From Rubripirellula reticaptiva (lineage in GTDB: Bacteria; Planctomycetota; Planctomycetia; Pirellulales; Pirellulaceae), in NCBI RefSeq assembly GCF_007860175.1, contig NZ_SJPX01000005.1:1-64000 (forward strand): a DNA stretch of 64,000 bases, written 5' to 3'. The position numbers were made by a program, and so were the translations under genes. The notes beneath the pieces are model-generated. The model worked only from the letters and a program-made list of their open reading frames with translations, made no database searches and was not told where the DNA came from. Numbering within the stretch: the stretch's first letter is position 1; every line of letters begins with the position of its first letter. Shown one piece after another: positions 18,207 to 26,626 of the stretch.

Positions 18207-19471
18207 GACGTCAACTCCGCTTCGAATGGCGATGCAACGAGTGAACCCGAGATCGGTGCCGTGACTTGCTTCGGTCGCTGCAAGGGAAGACGGATCGTGA
18301 ACACGGTCCCTTGCCCGACAACACTGGCGACATCGATCGTCCCAGCATGTTTTTCGACGATCACGCTATGAGCGATCGCCAAGCCTTGCCCGGTACCTTT
18401 CCCTGCCGCTTTGGTAGTGAAAAATGGACTAAATACTTTGGCTAGGTTTTCCGGTGTAATCCCTCGGCCGGTATCAGCGACTCGAATTTCTGCTTGCTCA
18501 TCACACCGTTTGGTCGAAATTGTGATGCAACCCTTTGCGTCGGCTGATCCGTTCATCGACTCACCAATCGCATGAGCAGCGTTGACGATCAAATTTAGCA
18601 AGACTTGATTCAACTCACCCGGGAAACACTGCACAGGCCCCAAAGTCGAATCAAAGTCTGTCTCGATGGTGGCGACATACTTCCATTCATTGCGGGCGAC
18701 CATGACCGTGTTGTTGATCGCTTGGCATAGATCCGTTTGTGCCATTTCCGAAACGCCGGGATGGGCAAACTCTTTCATCGCACGAACGATCTTTGCGACT
18801 CGATCAACGCCTTCAAGCGTTTGGCTGATCGCCGCCGGAATTTCTTCGATAAGATAGTCAACATCAGCCGAATCAATCGATAACCGCAAGCGGTTCGCCG
18901 CCTCGGCCAGATCAACAGTCTGATCAGCAAGCGCGGCAAAATTTTGGCAGTCAGCTAATAGGAGGGCTAGACCTCCAAACGCCTCTTGCACAAAACGTGT
19001 GTTGTCACCGACGTATTGAATGGGAGTATTGATTTCATGCGCGATTCCCGCCGCCAGCTCGCCAATCGACTCTAGCTTTTGCGCCTGCGCCAACCGTTGT
19101 TCAAGCTTGTCTAAATCTTTTGCGTGAGAAAACTTAGACATAAGCTCGCTGTCACTGCAGCTCTCGCCAACACAGTCGTGTACCCCTAGACGATATGCTT
19201 GCTCGGTTGAATTAGGGCTGTCATCGACGACCGCGATCAGGCAACGGCACTTGGCATGCAACTGCAACATTGTCTTATCAATATCCGTAGTCCAATCCAA
19301 TGGAAAGCGCATAAAGACGGTCGCAAAAGATCCTCGCGTCAGTTCGGTTTCAACCTCAGAATGGCAAACGGCAACGACAACATCAGCGTTAGATTGAGCT
19401 GCGAATTCTCGCACCCGAGCAATCCAATCGACATGTTGTTGTGAGTCAGGTTCAATAAGCAGAACGTGCAT
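18203..19471 (-). CDS. Histidine kinase with N-terminal pseudo-receiver
   Basis: A 422-residue soluble histidine kinase without membrane segments. ATG 19471 begins MHVLLIEPD, the first strand of a receiver-like fold (residues 1-115), but the phosphoacceptor position (about residue 54, TVFMRFP) holds Met/Arg and the conserved Lys is missing, so this looks like a pseudo-receiver. A short coiled linker ([21 protein letters not shown]) leads to the H-box [16 protein letters not shown] with His145. ATP-binding motifs follow: [40 protein letters not shown]. Its start overlaps the upstream kinase by 20 bases and its stop overlaps the HDOD gene by 4, so the genes are translationally coupled. Confidence 0.88.
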   Translation of the reverse strand: MHVLLIEPDSQQHVDWIARVREFAAQSNADVVVAVCHSEVETELTRGSFATVFMRFPLDWTTDIDKTMLQLHAKCRCLIAVVDDSPNSTEQAYRLGVHDCVGESCSDSELMSKFSHAKDLDKLEQRLAQAQKLESIGELAAGIAHEINTPIQYVGDNTRFVQEAFGGLALLLADCQNFAALADQTVDLAEAANRLRLSIDSADVDYLIEEIPAAISQTLEGVDRVAKIVRAMKEFAHPGVSEMAQTDLCQAINNTVMVARNEWKYVATIETDFDSTLGPVQCFPGELNQVLLNLIVNAAHAIGESMNGSADAKGCITISTKRCDEQAEIRVADTGRGITPENLAKVFSPFFTTKAAGKGTGQGLAIAHSVIVEKHAGTIDVASVVGQGTVFTIRLPLQRPKQVTAPISGSLVASPFEAELTS

Positions 19472-20861
19472 GAGTGCGCCTCTGGATGCTGGAATCACAC
19501 TGAATCGGCAGCCGAACAACCACTCTCGTGCCGCCCTGTGGGGGTGATTGCACGTAGATGATTCCGCCGTGTTTTTCGACGATCACGTCATGAACGAACG
19601 ACAAGCCTTGACCGGCCCCTTTTCCTACTTCTTTGGTCGTGAAGAACGGTTCAAAAATTCGCTCTTGGATTGCCGCAGGAATTCCGGGGCCGTTGTCTTC
19701 GAAGCAGACTTCGACTTCATCTTCTAGCGAATCGTTGGCCACTAGCCGAGTCGAAATACGGATGTGTCGTTCACCCTCGGCTCGATGCTCGGTGACTGCG
19801 TCAAGGGAATTGGTTAGTAGGTTTAACCAAACCTGGTTCATCTGCCCGGCCAAGCAGGACACTAAACCCAAATCGGCGGATAGGTCGAGTTCCACGTGGC
19901 CAACATTTCGGCACTGATTCGCGGTCACCGCAAGAGTGTTTTCGATCGACCGATTTACATCGATCGAAGTTTTCGCTTCGGACATCGGCTGCGAAAACTC
20001 TTTAAGCGCTCGCACGATTTTTGCGACACGTTCGATTCCCGACAACGATTGCTCGATTGCACCGGGAAACTCTTCGCGAAGAAATGGCAAGTCAGCGAGT
20101 TCGCGCTCAGTCGCAATCTTTTCGAGCAATTCGGCCGTAGGTGTTTCTTCCGCTACTGCCTTCTCTAACTGCTCGAACAGGTCAATCAGACCGGCAAGGT
20201 CGTTGAATGCCGACTGCAAGAACTGGATATTGTCGCCGACGAATTGAATCGGCGTATTGATTTCATGTGCAATGCCGGCAGCGAGTTGGCCAACCGATTC
20301 CATCTTCTGAGCCTGACGCAGGCGAGACTCCATCGCCTTGCGTTTGGACAAATCACGTACCACGGCCGTAAAAACGACTCCGTCGCCGCGTTGACAGCGA
20401 CTGACAGCAACTTCGGACTGGAAGGGTTTACCGTCAAACTTTGTCGCTGCAACTTCGATCGCGTCGGGCAGAGTGAATTGGCAGACTTCCGTGTCGTCGG
20501 TTGTAGCAAGTTCGGCACCGGGCGGAAAAACGTCGGTTGCGACATTCGACGCGGGGAACAGAACCGCACGGCAAGAATCGTCCATGGCAAACACACTGGA
20601 AATGGATTTACCAACCATGCTTGGGCACTTGAAGATCAAGCGTGCCGAACGATTGAAAGCAGAGATGGTGCCGTTCTCGTCGTACGACAAAATTCCCTCG
20701 GCCGCGGTTTCGACGATAGCGCGATTTTGGTCCGCCATCCGTTGCAACTTCTGATTCGCCTCATAAACCGCCAACGACTTTTGCTCGAGAAGACTTTCAG
20801 CTTCCTTGCGAGCCTTCCGCTCTCGCTCAAACCGTCGATTCAATAGTTCCAGTTCGGACAT
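19452..20861 (-). CDS. PAS-domain histidine kinase next to H-NOX
   Basis: A 469-residue soluble kinase. Residues 1-45 form a charged coiled coil (ERERKARKEAESLLEQKSL), a segment type often found in kinases paired with H-NOX proteins. A PAS domain follows (about 45-170: AIVETAAEGILSYDENGTIS), then the H-box [16 protein letters not shown] with His199, and ATPase motifs NQVWLNLLTNSLDAV, EDNGPGIP and FEPFFTTKEVGKGAGQGL. No membrane segment, so it senses through cytoplasmic input, plausibly H-NOX. Its ATG overlaps the H-NOX stop (TGATG), which strongly suggests co-production. It is paralogous to the next kinase in the operon. Confidence 0.9.
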   Translation of the reverse strand: MSELELLNRRFERERKARKEAESLLEQKSLAVYEANQKLQRMADQNRAIVETAAEGILSYDENGTISAFNRSARLIFKCPSMVGKSISSVFAMDDSCRAVLFPASNVATDVFPPGAELATTDDTEVCQFTLPDAIEVAATKFDGKPFQSEVAVSRCQRGDGVVFTAVVRDLSKRKAMESRLRQAQKMESVGQLAAGIAHEINTPIQFVGDNIQFLQSAFNDLAGLIDLFEQLEKAVAEETPTAELLEKIATERELADLPFLREEFPGAIEQSLSGIERVAKIVRALKEFSQPMSEAKTSIDVNRSIENTLAVTANQCRNVGHVELDLSADLGLVSCLAGQMNQVWLNLLTNSLDAVTEHRAEGERHIRISTRLVANDSLEDEVEVCFEDNGPGIPAAIQERIFEPFFTTKEVGKGAGQGLSFVHDVIVEKHGGIIYVQSPPQGGTRVVVRLPIQCDSSIQRRTHARSAY

Positions 20862-21430
20862 CAGACAGTCTCGGCTAATAAGCAGTTCGTTGTCTTAGGA
20901 GTCAGCGTGAAAGTGGCTTCGGTACCATTTTTCTCACCAATGTCCGTTCGAGCGACTTCGATTGCGTCGGCAAAGTGATCAACACAAGCAAGGACCAGCC
21001 CCTCGGCCAAGTCGGCAAACGGACGCTTGGATCGGTACGTCATGGCAAGCACTTCACCGGTTTGCTGACACTCAAAGGAAGGCAATTCAGCATCCGGATA
21101 GAGTTTGCGGACCTCAACGTGAATGTAGGTCTCAACTAAGGGCAAGAACTGCGTTGCCGATTCAATTCCTGAAAAGAATTGAGGATAGAGCTCGAAAAAG
21201 CGAACAAATAAGTGCTTGCCGAACGTGCGAACCAATTCAGATACAGGAATCGAGGTCTCTTGCGAAAGCGCTACAACTAGATGAATCAGTTCGGCGTGAT
21301 CGTAGGTGCCGACGGCGGTATAAGCGCCACTGTTTTGGGTGTTACCGCCCGCAATCATGCGGTCGGCGATCTCGATACCAAGATCGCTTTCAACCATCTC
21401 GATCAATTCAGTAAAGACGATGCCCTTCAT
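20861..21430 (-). CDS. H-NOX haem-nitric oxide/oxygen sensor
   Basis: A 189-residue stand-alone H-NOX (HNOB) domain. Visible signatures: N-terminal MKGIVFTELIEMVE, AYTAVGTYDHAELIHLV, the proximal-histidine segment YIHVEVRKLYPDAELP with His104, and the haem-propionate motif Y-x-S-x-R at Tyr132, Ser134 and Arg136. These match the spacing of characterised H-NOX proteins, so ferrous haem binding is expected. The ligand (NO versus O2) cannot be read with certainty because I could not place the distal-pocket Tyr. The stop codon overlaps the start of the PAS kinase, the classical H-NOX/kinase pairing. The gene follows the BLUF gene by 47 bases. Confidence 0.93.
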   Translation of the reverse strand: MKGIVFTELIEMVESDLGIEIADRMIAGGNTQNSGAYTAVGTYDHAELIHLVVALSQETSIPVSELVRTFGKHLFVRFFELYPQFFSGIESATQFLPLVETYIHVEVRKLYPDAELPSFECQQTGEVLAMTYRSKRPFADLAEGLVLACVDHFADAIEVARTDIGEKNGTEATFTLTPKTTNCLLAETV

Positions 21431-21477
21431 AATTCATCCAATGCAATAGGCGTACGTGCGAGAAATTCCCCAGCCAA

Positions 21478-22017
21478 CTAGTTTGCGCTGAGTACCGGTT
21501 CGGTGAACTCGGATCGACGCCAACGCCCGCGTCGGAAACCTTCGAGAATCTGCCGCATGCGTTGCGAGTCGCTTTTCAAGTCAATGAACTTGGGCGACTG
21601 TCCGGCGGCGCAACTATCGGAAGAACTCGAACCCGGTCCCTCTGTGTCGCGTTGTGCAAAGAAGTCGACGAATCCGGGCAGCAGATCGATGACACCCTCG
21701 TCACGAGTGAACCCCATCTGCCAGTCGCCAAAGTGTCGGCTGTCGATCTCTTGCTCGGACAGCACGATCATGTTGCAGTGACGCGGATCCGCAGAGATCC
21801 GGCGAAAAAGCTTGTCGACGGCGTCCGCCGGTCCTTCCATTACCTGAAAAAACGTGCGGTCGCGAAATAACAATACTCCGGTGATCCCAATCGACTGATT
21901 CGATGATCGCGAAAGACGAAGTAGTCCATCGAGCTCTGTTTCTTCAAAGGAAGCGACGGCAGCACTGGCATACACCATTTGCTTCATCAGATTCGTTTTG
22001 GAAGATTTACTATTCAT
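21478..22017 (-). CDS. BLUF-domain blue-light photoreceptor
   Basis: A 179-residue short BLUF protein. Counting from ATG 22017, the flavin-site residues are Tyr16 (MVYASAAV), Asn40 (SSNQSIGITG), Gln58 (FFQVMEG), Trp99 and Met101 (FGDWQMGF). Their spacing equals that of AppA (Tyr21, Asn45, Gln63, Trp104, Met106) with a constant offset of five. It should bind FAD and respond to blue light. The tail after about residue 115 is Ser/Gly-rich then basic (GFRRGRWRR) and carries no enzymatic output, so signalling must go through partners. Start 22017 is preceded by GGGGCG; ATG 22029 is also possible. It is the first gene of the seven-gene operon. Confidence 0.93.
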   Translation of the reverse strand: MNSKSSKTNLMKQMVYASAAVASFEETELDGLLRLSRSSNQSIGITGVLLFRDRTFFQVMEGPADAVDKLFRRISADPRHCNMIVLSEQEIDSRHFGDWQMGFTRDEGVIDLLPGFVDFFAQRDTEGPGSSSSDSCAAGQSPKFIDLKSDSQRMRQILEGFRRGRWRRSEFTEPVLSAN

Positions 22018-22402
22018 AATTCGCCCCATTGGCCAAGAACGTGTTTCCCCCGCGCTCGACCTGCCCAAGATAAGCAAACGACTCATTCGGGCAGTTGAAG
22101 CCTGTGTCAACTTCTCTCCCGACGCCGACGAATCTCGCCGATATTACGGCTCGCCCCGCATGAAGTGTTGAACGATGACGGTTGTGCCGGTTGATTCGGC
22201 ATATCGCGAAAATGGAGACCCGGATGGCAGCCCACTTAGGATTGAGTGCAACCATAGGAATGGGTGGCAATGAATCTCCCAAAACTCGCCACACCCTGCC
22301 GAATCAGTTTCAGCCTAAAACTTCGACTAGAATGATATTGTTCTCTTCACGCTCATTCCACACGCCCACCTATCACATCCCCGCCCCAGCACGGAACCAC
22401 CG
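22018..22402. promoter_or_regulatory. Divergent intergenic region, signalling operon versus esterase
   Basis: These 385 bases separate the minus-strand BLUF/H-NOX operon from the plus-strand esterase gene and must contain both promoters. No gene is supported here. I could not assign -35/-10 elements with confidence and see no long palindrome. The stretch near 22326-22345 is relatively AT-rich (AGAATGATATTGTTCTCTTC), a plausible promoter position for the esterase. Confidence 0.4.
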
Positions 22403-23434
22403 ATGTCGACGAAGTCTCTTGTTGTGATCGCGATTGCGATTTTCTCGTACTTTCCAACGACGGTTTTTGCCGAGGCGCCGAGCGGCCGAGGGAATGGAGA
22501 CTACGTCGTTGGCCCCGAATATCGATTATCGGACGATCTAAGGAACAAAGGCAATGTGCGCGGCCAGTCATTTGAGTTTTCGATGCCACTGGCTGACAGC
22601 AAGATTTTCCGTGGCGACGATTCGACTTTGGATCCCAAGAAGGAAGTCCGAACCGATCGAAAGATCTTTGTTTACGTTCCGGCCGCCTATCAAGACGGCG
22701 ACAAGGCGCCAATCCTGGTGACGCTTGATGGCCCCAGCCGGATGAATTTGGTGACCGCGGCGCTGGACAACCTTACCGCGTCAAAAGATCCGAAACGCGC
22801 ATTGCCGGCGTTCATTGTGATTGCAGTGCAAAACGGTGGGGACGACAGCAAGGGCAGCCAACGTGGCTTGGAATACGACACGATGTCAGACCGTTTTGCG
22901 CGGTTCATCAACGATGAAGTTCTACCCGCGGTATTAGACAACGCAAAGATCCGGGCTGCCTTTCCAAACATCGCGTTCACGTCCGACCCGTGGGGCAAAG
23001 CCGTTATGGGATGCAGCAGTGGCGGAGCGGCAGCGCTAACGATGGGCTGGTTCCGCCCTGATTTGTTTCGGCGGCTGATCACTTACTCGGGGACTTTCGT
23101 CGACCAACAAGATGACGATGCTGCCGAAGAGGCCGCCTTCCCGTTGGGCGCGTGGGAGTACCACTCGGGGATGAAGCTGATTGAAAACAGCGACAAAAAG
23201 CCGCTACGCATCTTCACTCACGTGGCTGAAAACGACAACCGCGCGGGCGACGCCGAGGAAACCTACCATAACTGGGTAATGGCAAACCAACGGACCGCCG
23301 CAGCACTGAAAGCAAAAGGATACGACTATCGATTCGTATTCAGTAAAGCGTCCCGGCACTGCGACAACCGTGTTTTCGAGCTAACGCTTGCCGACACGCT
23401 GGTTTGGATGTGGGACGGATACGAACCGGAATAA
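22403..23434 (+). CDS. Secreted esterase-family alpha/beta hydrolase
   Basis: A 343-residue exported hydrolase: signal peptide (about 1-23, ending TTVFA), then RKIFVYVPAAYQDGDKAP typical of the esterase D/enterochelin-esterase family, nucleophile elbow GCSSGG with Ser205, and a likely catalytic His319 in KASRHCDNRV. Family members deacylate carbohydrates (for example feruloyl or acetyl xylan esterase-like) or siderophores; the substrate is not evident. It stands alone, divergent from the signalling operon and convergent with the DUF3859 gene. Confidence 0.85.
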   Translation: MSTKSLVVIAIAIFSYFPTTVFAEAPSGRGNGDYVVGPEYRLSDDLRNKGNVRGQSFEFSMPLADSKIFRGDDSTLDPKKEVRTDRKIFVYVPAAYQDGDKAPILVTLDGPSRMNLVTAALDNLTASKDPKRALPAFIVIAVQNGGDDSKGSQRGLEYDTMSDRFARFINDEVLPAVLDNAKIRAAFPNIAFTSDPWGKAVMGCSSGGAAALTMGWFRPDLFRRLITYSGTFVDQQDDDAAEEAAFPLGAWEYHSGMKLIENSDKKPLRIFTHVAENDNRAGDAEETYHNWVMANQRTAAALKAKGYDYRFVFSKASRHCDNRVFELTLADTLVWMWDGYEPE

Positions 23435-23470
23435 CCGTCCGTTCCGCGGCGTAATCAGTGGGATGAAGTA

Positions 23471-23869
23471 CTACTGCGGCGCATCATCGCAGAGTTCAAA
23501 CGTTTTCTCGGCGACGACGTTCCCATCGAGTTCCAAGTAGAGAACCCAGTCGCCGATTTTGTCGGCGATCGGATCCCAAATCGTATCGCCTAGGTAAAAA
23601 TTCCAGTCGTTCGTTTTCACATAGACCGTTCCATCGAACGGTTCGCGCCGCTGGCCACGATCATCAAGAATGCCGGGATGATCGATGCAGTAGTCGAGCA
23701 CTTGGTTTTTGCAGTTTTTGATATTGACGATAAATCCGAATTCAATGCCGACCTTGGCTTGGATCCGAGTCGCCGTCTGCATGAACCGCGGCAACTCTTT
23801 TGATTCGGCGTCCCAATGAGCATAGACGCCGTAGCTGCGCATCTTGATTTCCGGTTTGCGTTTGGCCAT
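23471..23869 (-). CDS. DUF3859-like cytoplasmic protein
   Basis: A 132-residue soluble protein starting MAKRKPEIKMRSYGVYAHW, with an AGGG site 7 bases upstream of ATG 23869; an in-frame start at 23908 lacks a comparable site. Features resembling DUF3859 are the GVYAHW opening, the IEFGFIVNIKN strand, YCIDHPGILDDRGQR, and GDWVLYLELDGNVVAEKTFEL near the end. The fold is probably a beta sandwich; function unknown. It is convergent with the esterase gene and has no operon partner. Confidence 0.65.
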   Translation of the reverse strand: MAKRKPEIKMRSYGVYAHWDAESKELPRFMQTATRIQAKVGIEFGFIVNIKNCKNQVLDYCIDHPGILDDRGQRREPFDGTVYVKTNDWNFYLGDTIWDPIADKIGDWVLYLELDGNVVAEKTFELCDDAPQ

Positions 23870-24401
23870 GAAATTCCCTGGTCGTGTCTGCGCTGCACTT
23901 TGTGTCATCGGTTAGTAGACGGCGGATCTTCCAACGCCATCGCAGCGCGAGTTTAGCTGGCTAGCGTAAGTCATCAATGGTGTTTTGGGTGTTCACGAGT
24001 CCAGTTCCATCGCGAATGCACAAGACCGAATCGCTACAGTCGTCAAACTTGATATCGTCAGTCGTTTAGCTCGACGCAATCCGCCTGTTTTGCCTTGGCA
24101 AACTCTTTTGCGTGCTTAACGCTTCACCCGTAGTCGATGAATCCAGTGCAACGACTTCCTCTTCGCCAGTGAGCACAGATTACGCGATTCGGTTCACCCG
24201 CCTCGCTCGTGCAACTCGCCCAGTTTGAGGTGCCGGATTTGCGAGACGTCTGCAAAAGAAACCAGACAAGGGTCGTCCAAAAATCTGCGTGCTGCGTGTC
24301 GCACAGGAACATCGATTGTGAGTTTACCGATGCCGGAGCATCGGGAGTTTTTTAGCTACGTCCAACGCAACCTAACGGTTGCACCTAGTGGAGAATTGAA
24401 T
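23870..24401. other. Gene-free region upstream of the YTV gene
   Basis: About 530 bases between the DUF3859 start and the YTV protein start. No supported gene, no RNA gene and no strong hairpin were seen; it should hold divergent promoters. Such a long leader region fits a highly expressed wall protein, but promoter elements could not be fixed by eye. Confidence 0.4.
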
Positions 24402-26159
24402 ATGAGAAAGCTTTGGTTGTTGCCTGCCGTTGCGATCATTGCGATCGTATCGGGAGCAAAATCGGTTAACGCCGCATATTGCGGTGCGATTAGCTATCAG
24501 GGTTGTAGTGAGTGTGGCTCGAGTGTTGTCGATGGCGGCATGGCTTCAGAAGGCGTCATCGTCGACGGCAGCGTAATTGCTGACGGCGGCTCGATGGGTG
24601 CCCCAGTTGCTGGCGGCACCTACACGGTCATGCGTTCGGTTCAAGAAACCGTCTACGATCAAGTTGAAGAAACTCGTTACCGTTCACGTAACGAAGTTTA
24701 CTACGAAGACAAAGAAGTGTCGGGAACACGAAGCGTTCCTTACACCGAATCCCGTGAAGTTCAGTACACGGTCATGGTTCCCTCGTATGAAACCAAGACC
24801 CGCACACAGAACTACACCGTGATGAACAAAGTCGTGGAGAATCACTCCAAGACGATCAACTACACGGTCAAGGTTCCTACTTACGAAACCAAGACTCGCA
24901 CGATCAACTACACCGTCAACAAACCGGTGTACGAGACTCATCAAAAGACGATCAACTACACGGTCAAGGTTCCTGTAACGGAAACTCGCCAAAAGACGAT
25001 CAACTACACGGTCATGAATCCGGTTCGCGAGAACCACAGCAAGACCGTCAACTACACCGTCATGGTTCCAGTTCAAGAACAAAAGTCGCGTACGATCAAC
25101 TACACGGTCTACAACACTGTTCAAGAACAAAAGACTCGAACGGAAAACTACAGCGTTGTTGTCCCTGTGACAACGACCAAAATGGTTACCGTCAAGGGTG
25201 GAAACTGGGAAACGATCACCGAAGAAGTTCCTGGCAAGATGATGAAGCGCACTGTGCGTGAACCAGGCACTTGGACATTTGATCCGTCGACCTGCAAGAA
25301 CGTTTACTGCCCCGGCGCTTGCCGCACAGAATGCGTTCAAGGTTGCCCAACGACTGTCTGCAAGAAGGTTTGGGTTCCAACCTGCGAGCAAAAAGAAGTG
25401 ACTTGCACTTCTTACACTCGTGAATGCCGCACTCGTGAGATTCCTTACACCGTATGCCGTAAGGTTCCAGAATGCCGCACCAAGGTTGTAAACTACACCG
25501 TTTGCAAGATGGTTCCTGAATGCCGCAGCAAGGTTGTCAACTGGACAACTTGCAAGATGGTTCCAGAATGCCGTAGCAAAGTTGTAAACTACACCGTTTG
25601 CAGCACTCGTTGCGAAAACCGTAGCAAGGTTGTCAACTACACGACTTGCAAGATGGTTCCAGAATGCCGTACCAAGACTTGCAACTACACCGTCTGCAAC
25701 ACTGTTTGCGAACAACGTAGCAAAGTTGTCAACTACACGACCTGCAAAATGGTTCCAGAATGCCGCACCAAGACCATCTCGTACAAAGTGTGCAAGATGA
25801 TCCCAGAATGCCGCACCAAGACCGTTTGCGAAACCAAGTGCCGCACTGAGTGCTTCACAAAGATCGTCAAAGTTGCTAAGTGCCGTAAGGTTTGCGAACC
25901 TTACACCGTTACCAAGTGCGTTCCACGAGTTGTCTGCAAGCAAGTTCCAGTTCAAGTTTGTGCTCCTGCACCAACTTGCTGCGATCCTTGCTCGGCTGGC
26001 GCCATGAGCAGCGACTGCGGTTGCGGTGCTGCTTCGGATTGCGGTTGTGCAGCACCTAGCTGCGACGGCCCAGTGAAGAGCTTGCTGAAGAAGGTCTTCG
26101 GCGGACACAACTGCGGTTGCGACACTGGTTGCGACGTTGCACCAGCTTGCGGTTGCTAA
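24402..26159 (+). CDS. YTV-repeat cysteine-rich cell-wall protein
   Basis: A 585-residue secreted protein. ATG 24402 has a GGAG site and starts a signal peptide (MRKLWLLPAVAIIAIVSGAK, cleavage near VNA-A). Residues 121-248 are eight exact 16-residue repeats without Cys (type NYTVKVPTYETKTRTI). After a Cys-containing linker (about 298-345), residues 348-475 are eight further 16-residue repeats carrying Cys (type NYTVCKMVPECRSKVV). The C-terminus is Cys/Gly-rich (SSDCGCGAASDCGCAAP). This is the planctomycete YTV family, reported among Rhodopirellula cell-wall proteins and thought to be disulfide-cross-linked in the wall. Codon use is uniform across repeats, suggesting high expression. Confidence 0.92.
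   Translation: MRKLWLLPAVAIIAIVSGAKSVNAAYCGAISYQGCSECGSSVVDGGMASEGVIVDGSVIADGGSMGAPVAGGTYTVMRSVQETVYDQVEETRYRSRNEVYYEDKEVSGTRSVPYTESREVQYTVMVPSYETKTRTQNYTVMNKVVENHSKTINYTVKVPTYETKTRTINYTVNKPVYETHQKTINYTVKVPVTETRQKTINYTVMNPVRENHSKTVNYTVMVPVQEQKSRTINYTVYNTVQEQKTRTENYSVVVPVTTTKMVTVKGGNWETITEEVPGKMMKRTVREPGTWTFDPSTCKNVYCPGACRTECVQGCPTTVCKKVWVPTCEQKEVTCTSYTRECRTREIPYTVCRKVPECRTKVVNYTVCKMVPECRSKVVNWTTCKMVPECRSKVVNYTVCSTRCENRSKVVNYTTCKMVPECRTKTCNYTVCNTVCEQRSKVVNYTTCKMVPECRTKTISYKVCKMIPECRTKTVCETKCRTECFTKIVKVAKCRKVCEPYTVTKCVPRVVCKQVPVQVCAPAPTCCDPCSAGAMSSDCGCGAASDCGCAAPSCDGPVKSLLKKVFGGHNCGCDTGCDVAPACGC
24762..25145 (+). repeat. Eight 48-bp tandem repeats, Cys-free YTV units
   Basis: Eight consecutive 48-bp units encoding 16-residue repeats (residues 121-248), each opening with (N/Q)YTV and closing with a K/R-T-(I/V) step. 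DNA identity is high around AACTACAC(C/G)GTC, but units vary by codon, which argues for protein-level selection and old duplication. Confidence 0.9.
25443..25826 (+). repeat. Eight 48-bp tandem repeats, Cys-bearing YTV units
   Basis: A second block of eight 48-bp units (residues 348-475) with the same 16-residue period but with Cys after YTV/YTT and, in most units, a second Cys in VPEC. Same unit count and period as the first block of the gene. Confidence 0.9.
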
Positions 26160-26197
26160 TCACTGTTTGGCTAAACCCAAAGTTTAGTTAACTACAA

Positions 26198-26230
26198 CTC
26201 GCTGCCGGGCGGTGACCGTGCGGCAGCGAG
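26198..26230 (+). other. Hairpin downstream of the YTV gene
   Basis: CTCGCTGCCG (26198-26207) and CGGCAGCGAG (26221-26230) form a 10-bp stem 39 bases past the YTV stop. There is no T-run after it; a true terminator follows at 26261-26313. It may protect the mRNA 3' end. Confidence 0.5.
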
Positions 26231-26260
26231 AACTCAACAGTTGAATTCGCTGGACGTAAG

Positions 26261-26313
26261 CGAAAAAACGAGACGGGTCGAGGCTTTGAAAAAAGCCCCG
26301 GCCCGTTTTTTCG
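26261..26313 (+). terminator. Terminator of the YTV gene
   Basis: CGAAAAAACG (26261-26270) pairs with CGTTTTTTCG (26304-26313). Inside, GACGGG (26272-26277) approximately pairs with GCCCG before the T6 run, giving a GC-rich stem followed by T's. The A-run on the left makes it usable in both directions. Confidence 0.8.
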
Positions 26314-26626
26314 TTTGGCGACGGCTCTCGTCCAACTACTAGCTGGTTCAAAGTGACAGTACTTTTCGACCAGTTTCTGTCCCAATCTTGGACTTGGAAA
26401 TGCTAGTTTTGGCCATACTCACTCCTGCAAGTGTTCCGCAAGACTAAATCCAGGCAAATCTGGTTCGAATTTCTATTTTCCAACTTGCCGAATTCGCTGA
26501 GACCGCTAGGTTTGGATAAGCTAGATGAATTAGTGCGGCGCAATCGGGGGATCACCTTCCCTGCATCCCCGCCCGTCTGGTTTGCCACGGATCCAATTCT
26601 CCCAACCCCTACATCAGGGACCTACC
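26314..26626. other. Gene-free stretch before DUF1573 gene
   Basis: About 310 bases between the YTV terminator and the DUF1573 start. No supported gene. A GGTTCGAATTTC string near 26463 recalls a T-arm but no cloverleaf can be built around it. Presumed promoter region of the DUF1573 gene. Confidence 0.4.

Noticed and set aside
24762-25826. Regular 48-bp repeats considered as a CRISPR array
   Set aside because: The repeats are contiguous without unique spacers, keep one reading frame and encode 16-residue protein units.
24684-26108. Long open frame on the minus strand opposite the YTV gene (474 codons)
   Set aside because: It mirrors the 48-bp repeat structure of the real gene, has no ribosome site or signal peptide, and the plus-strand product is a well-marked known family.
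26455-26500. GGTTCGAATTTC considered as a tRNA T-arm
   Set aside because: No acceptor, D or anticodon arm can be paired around it.
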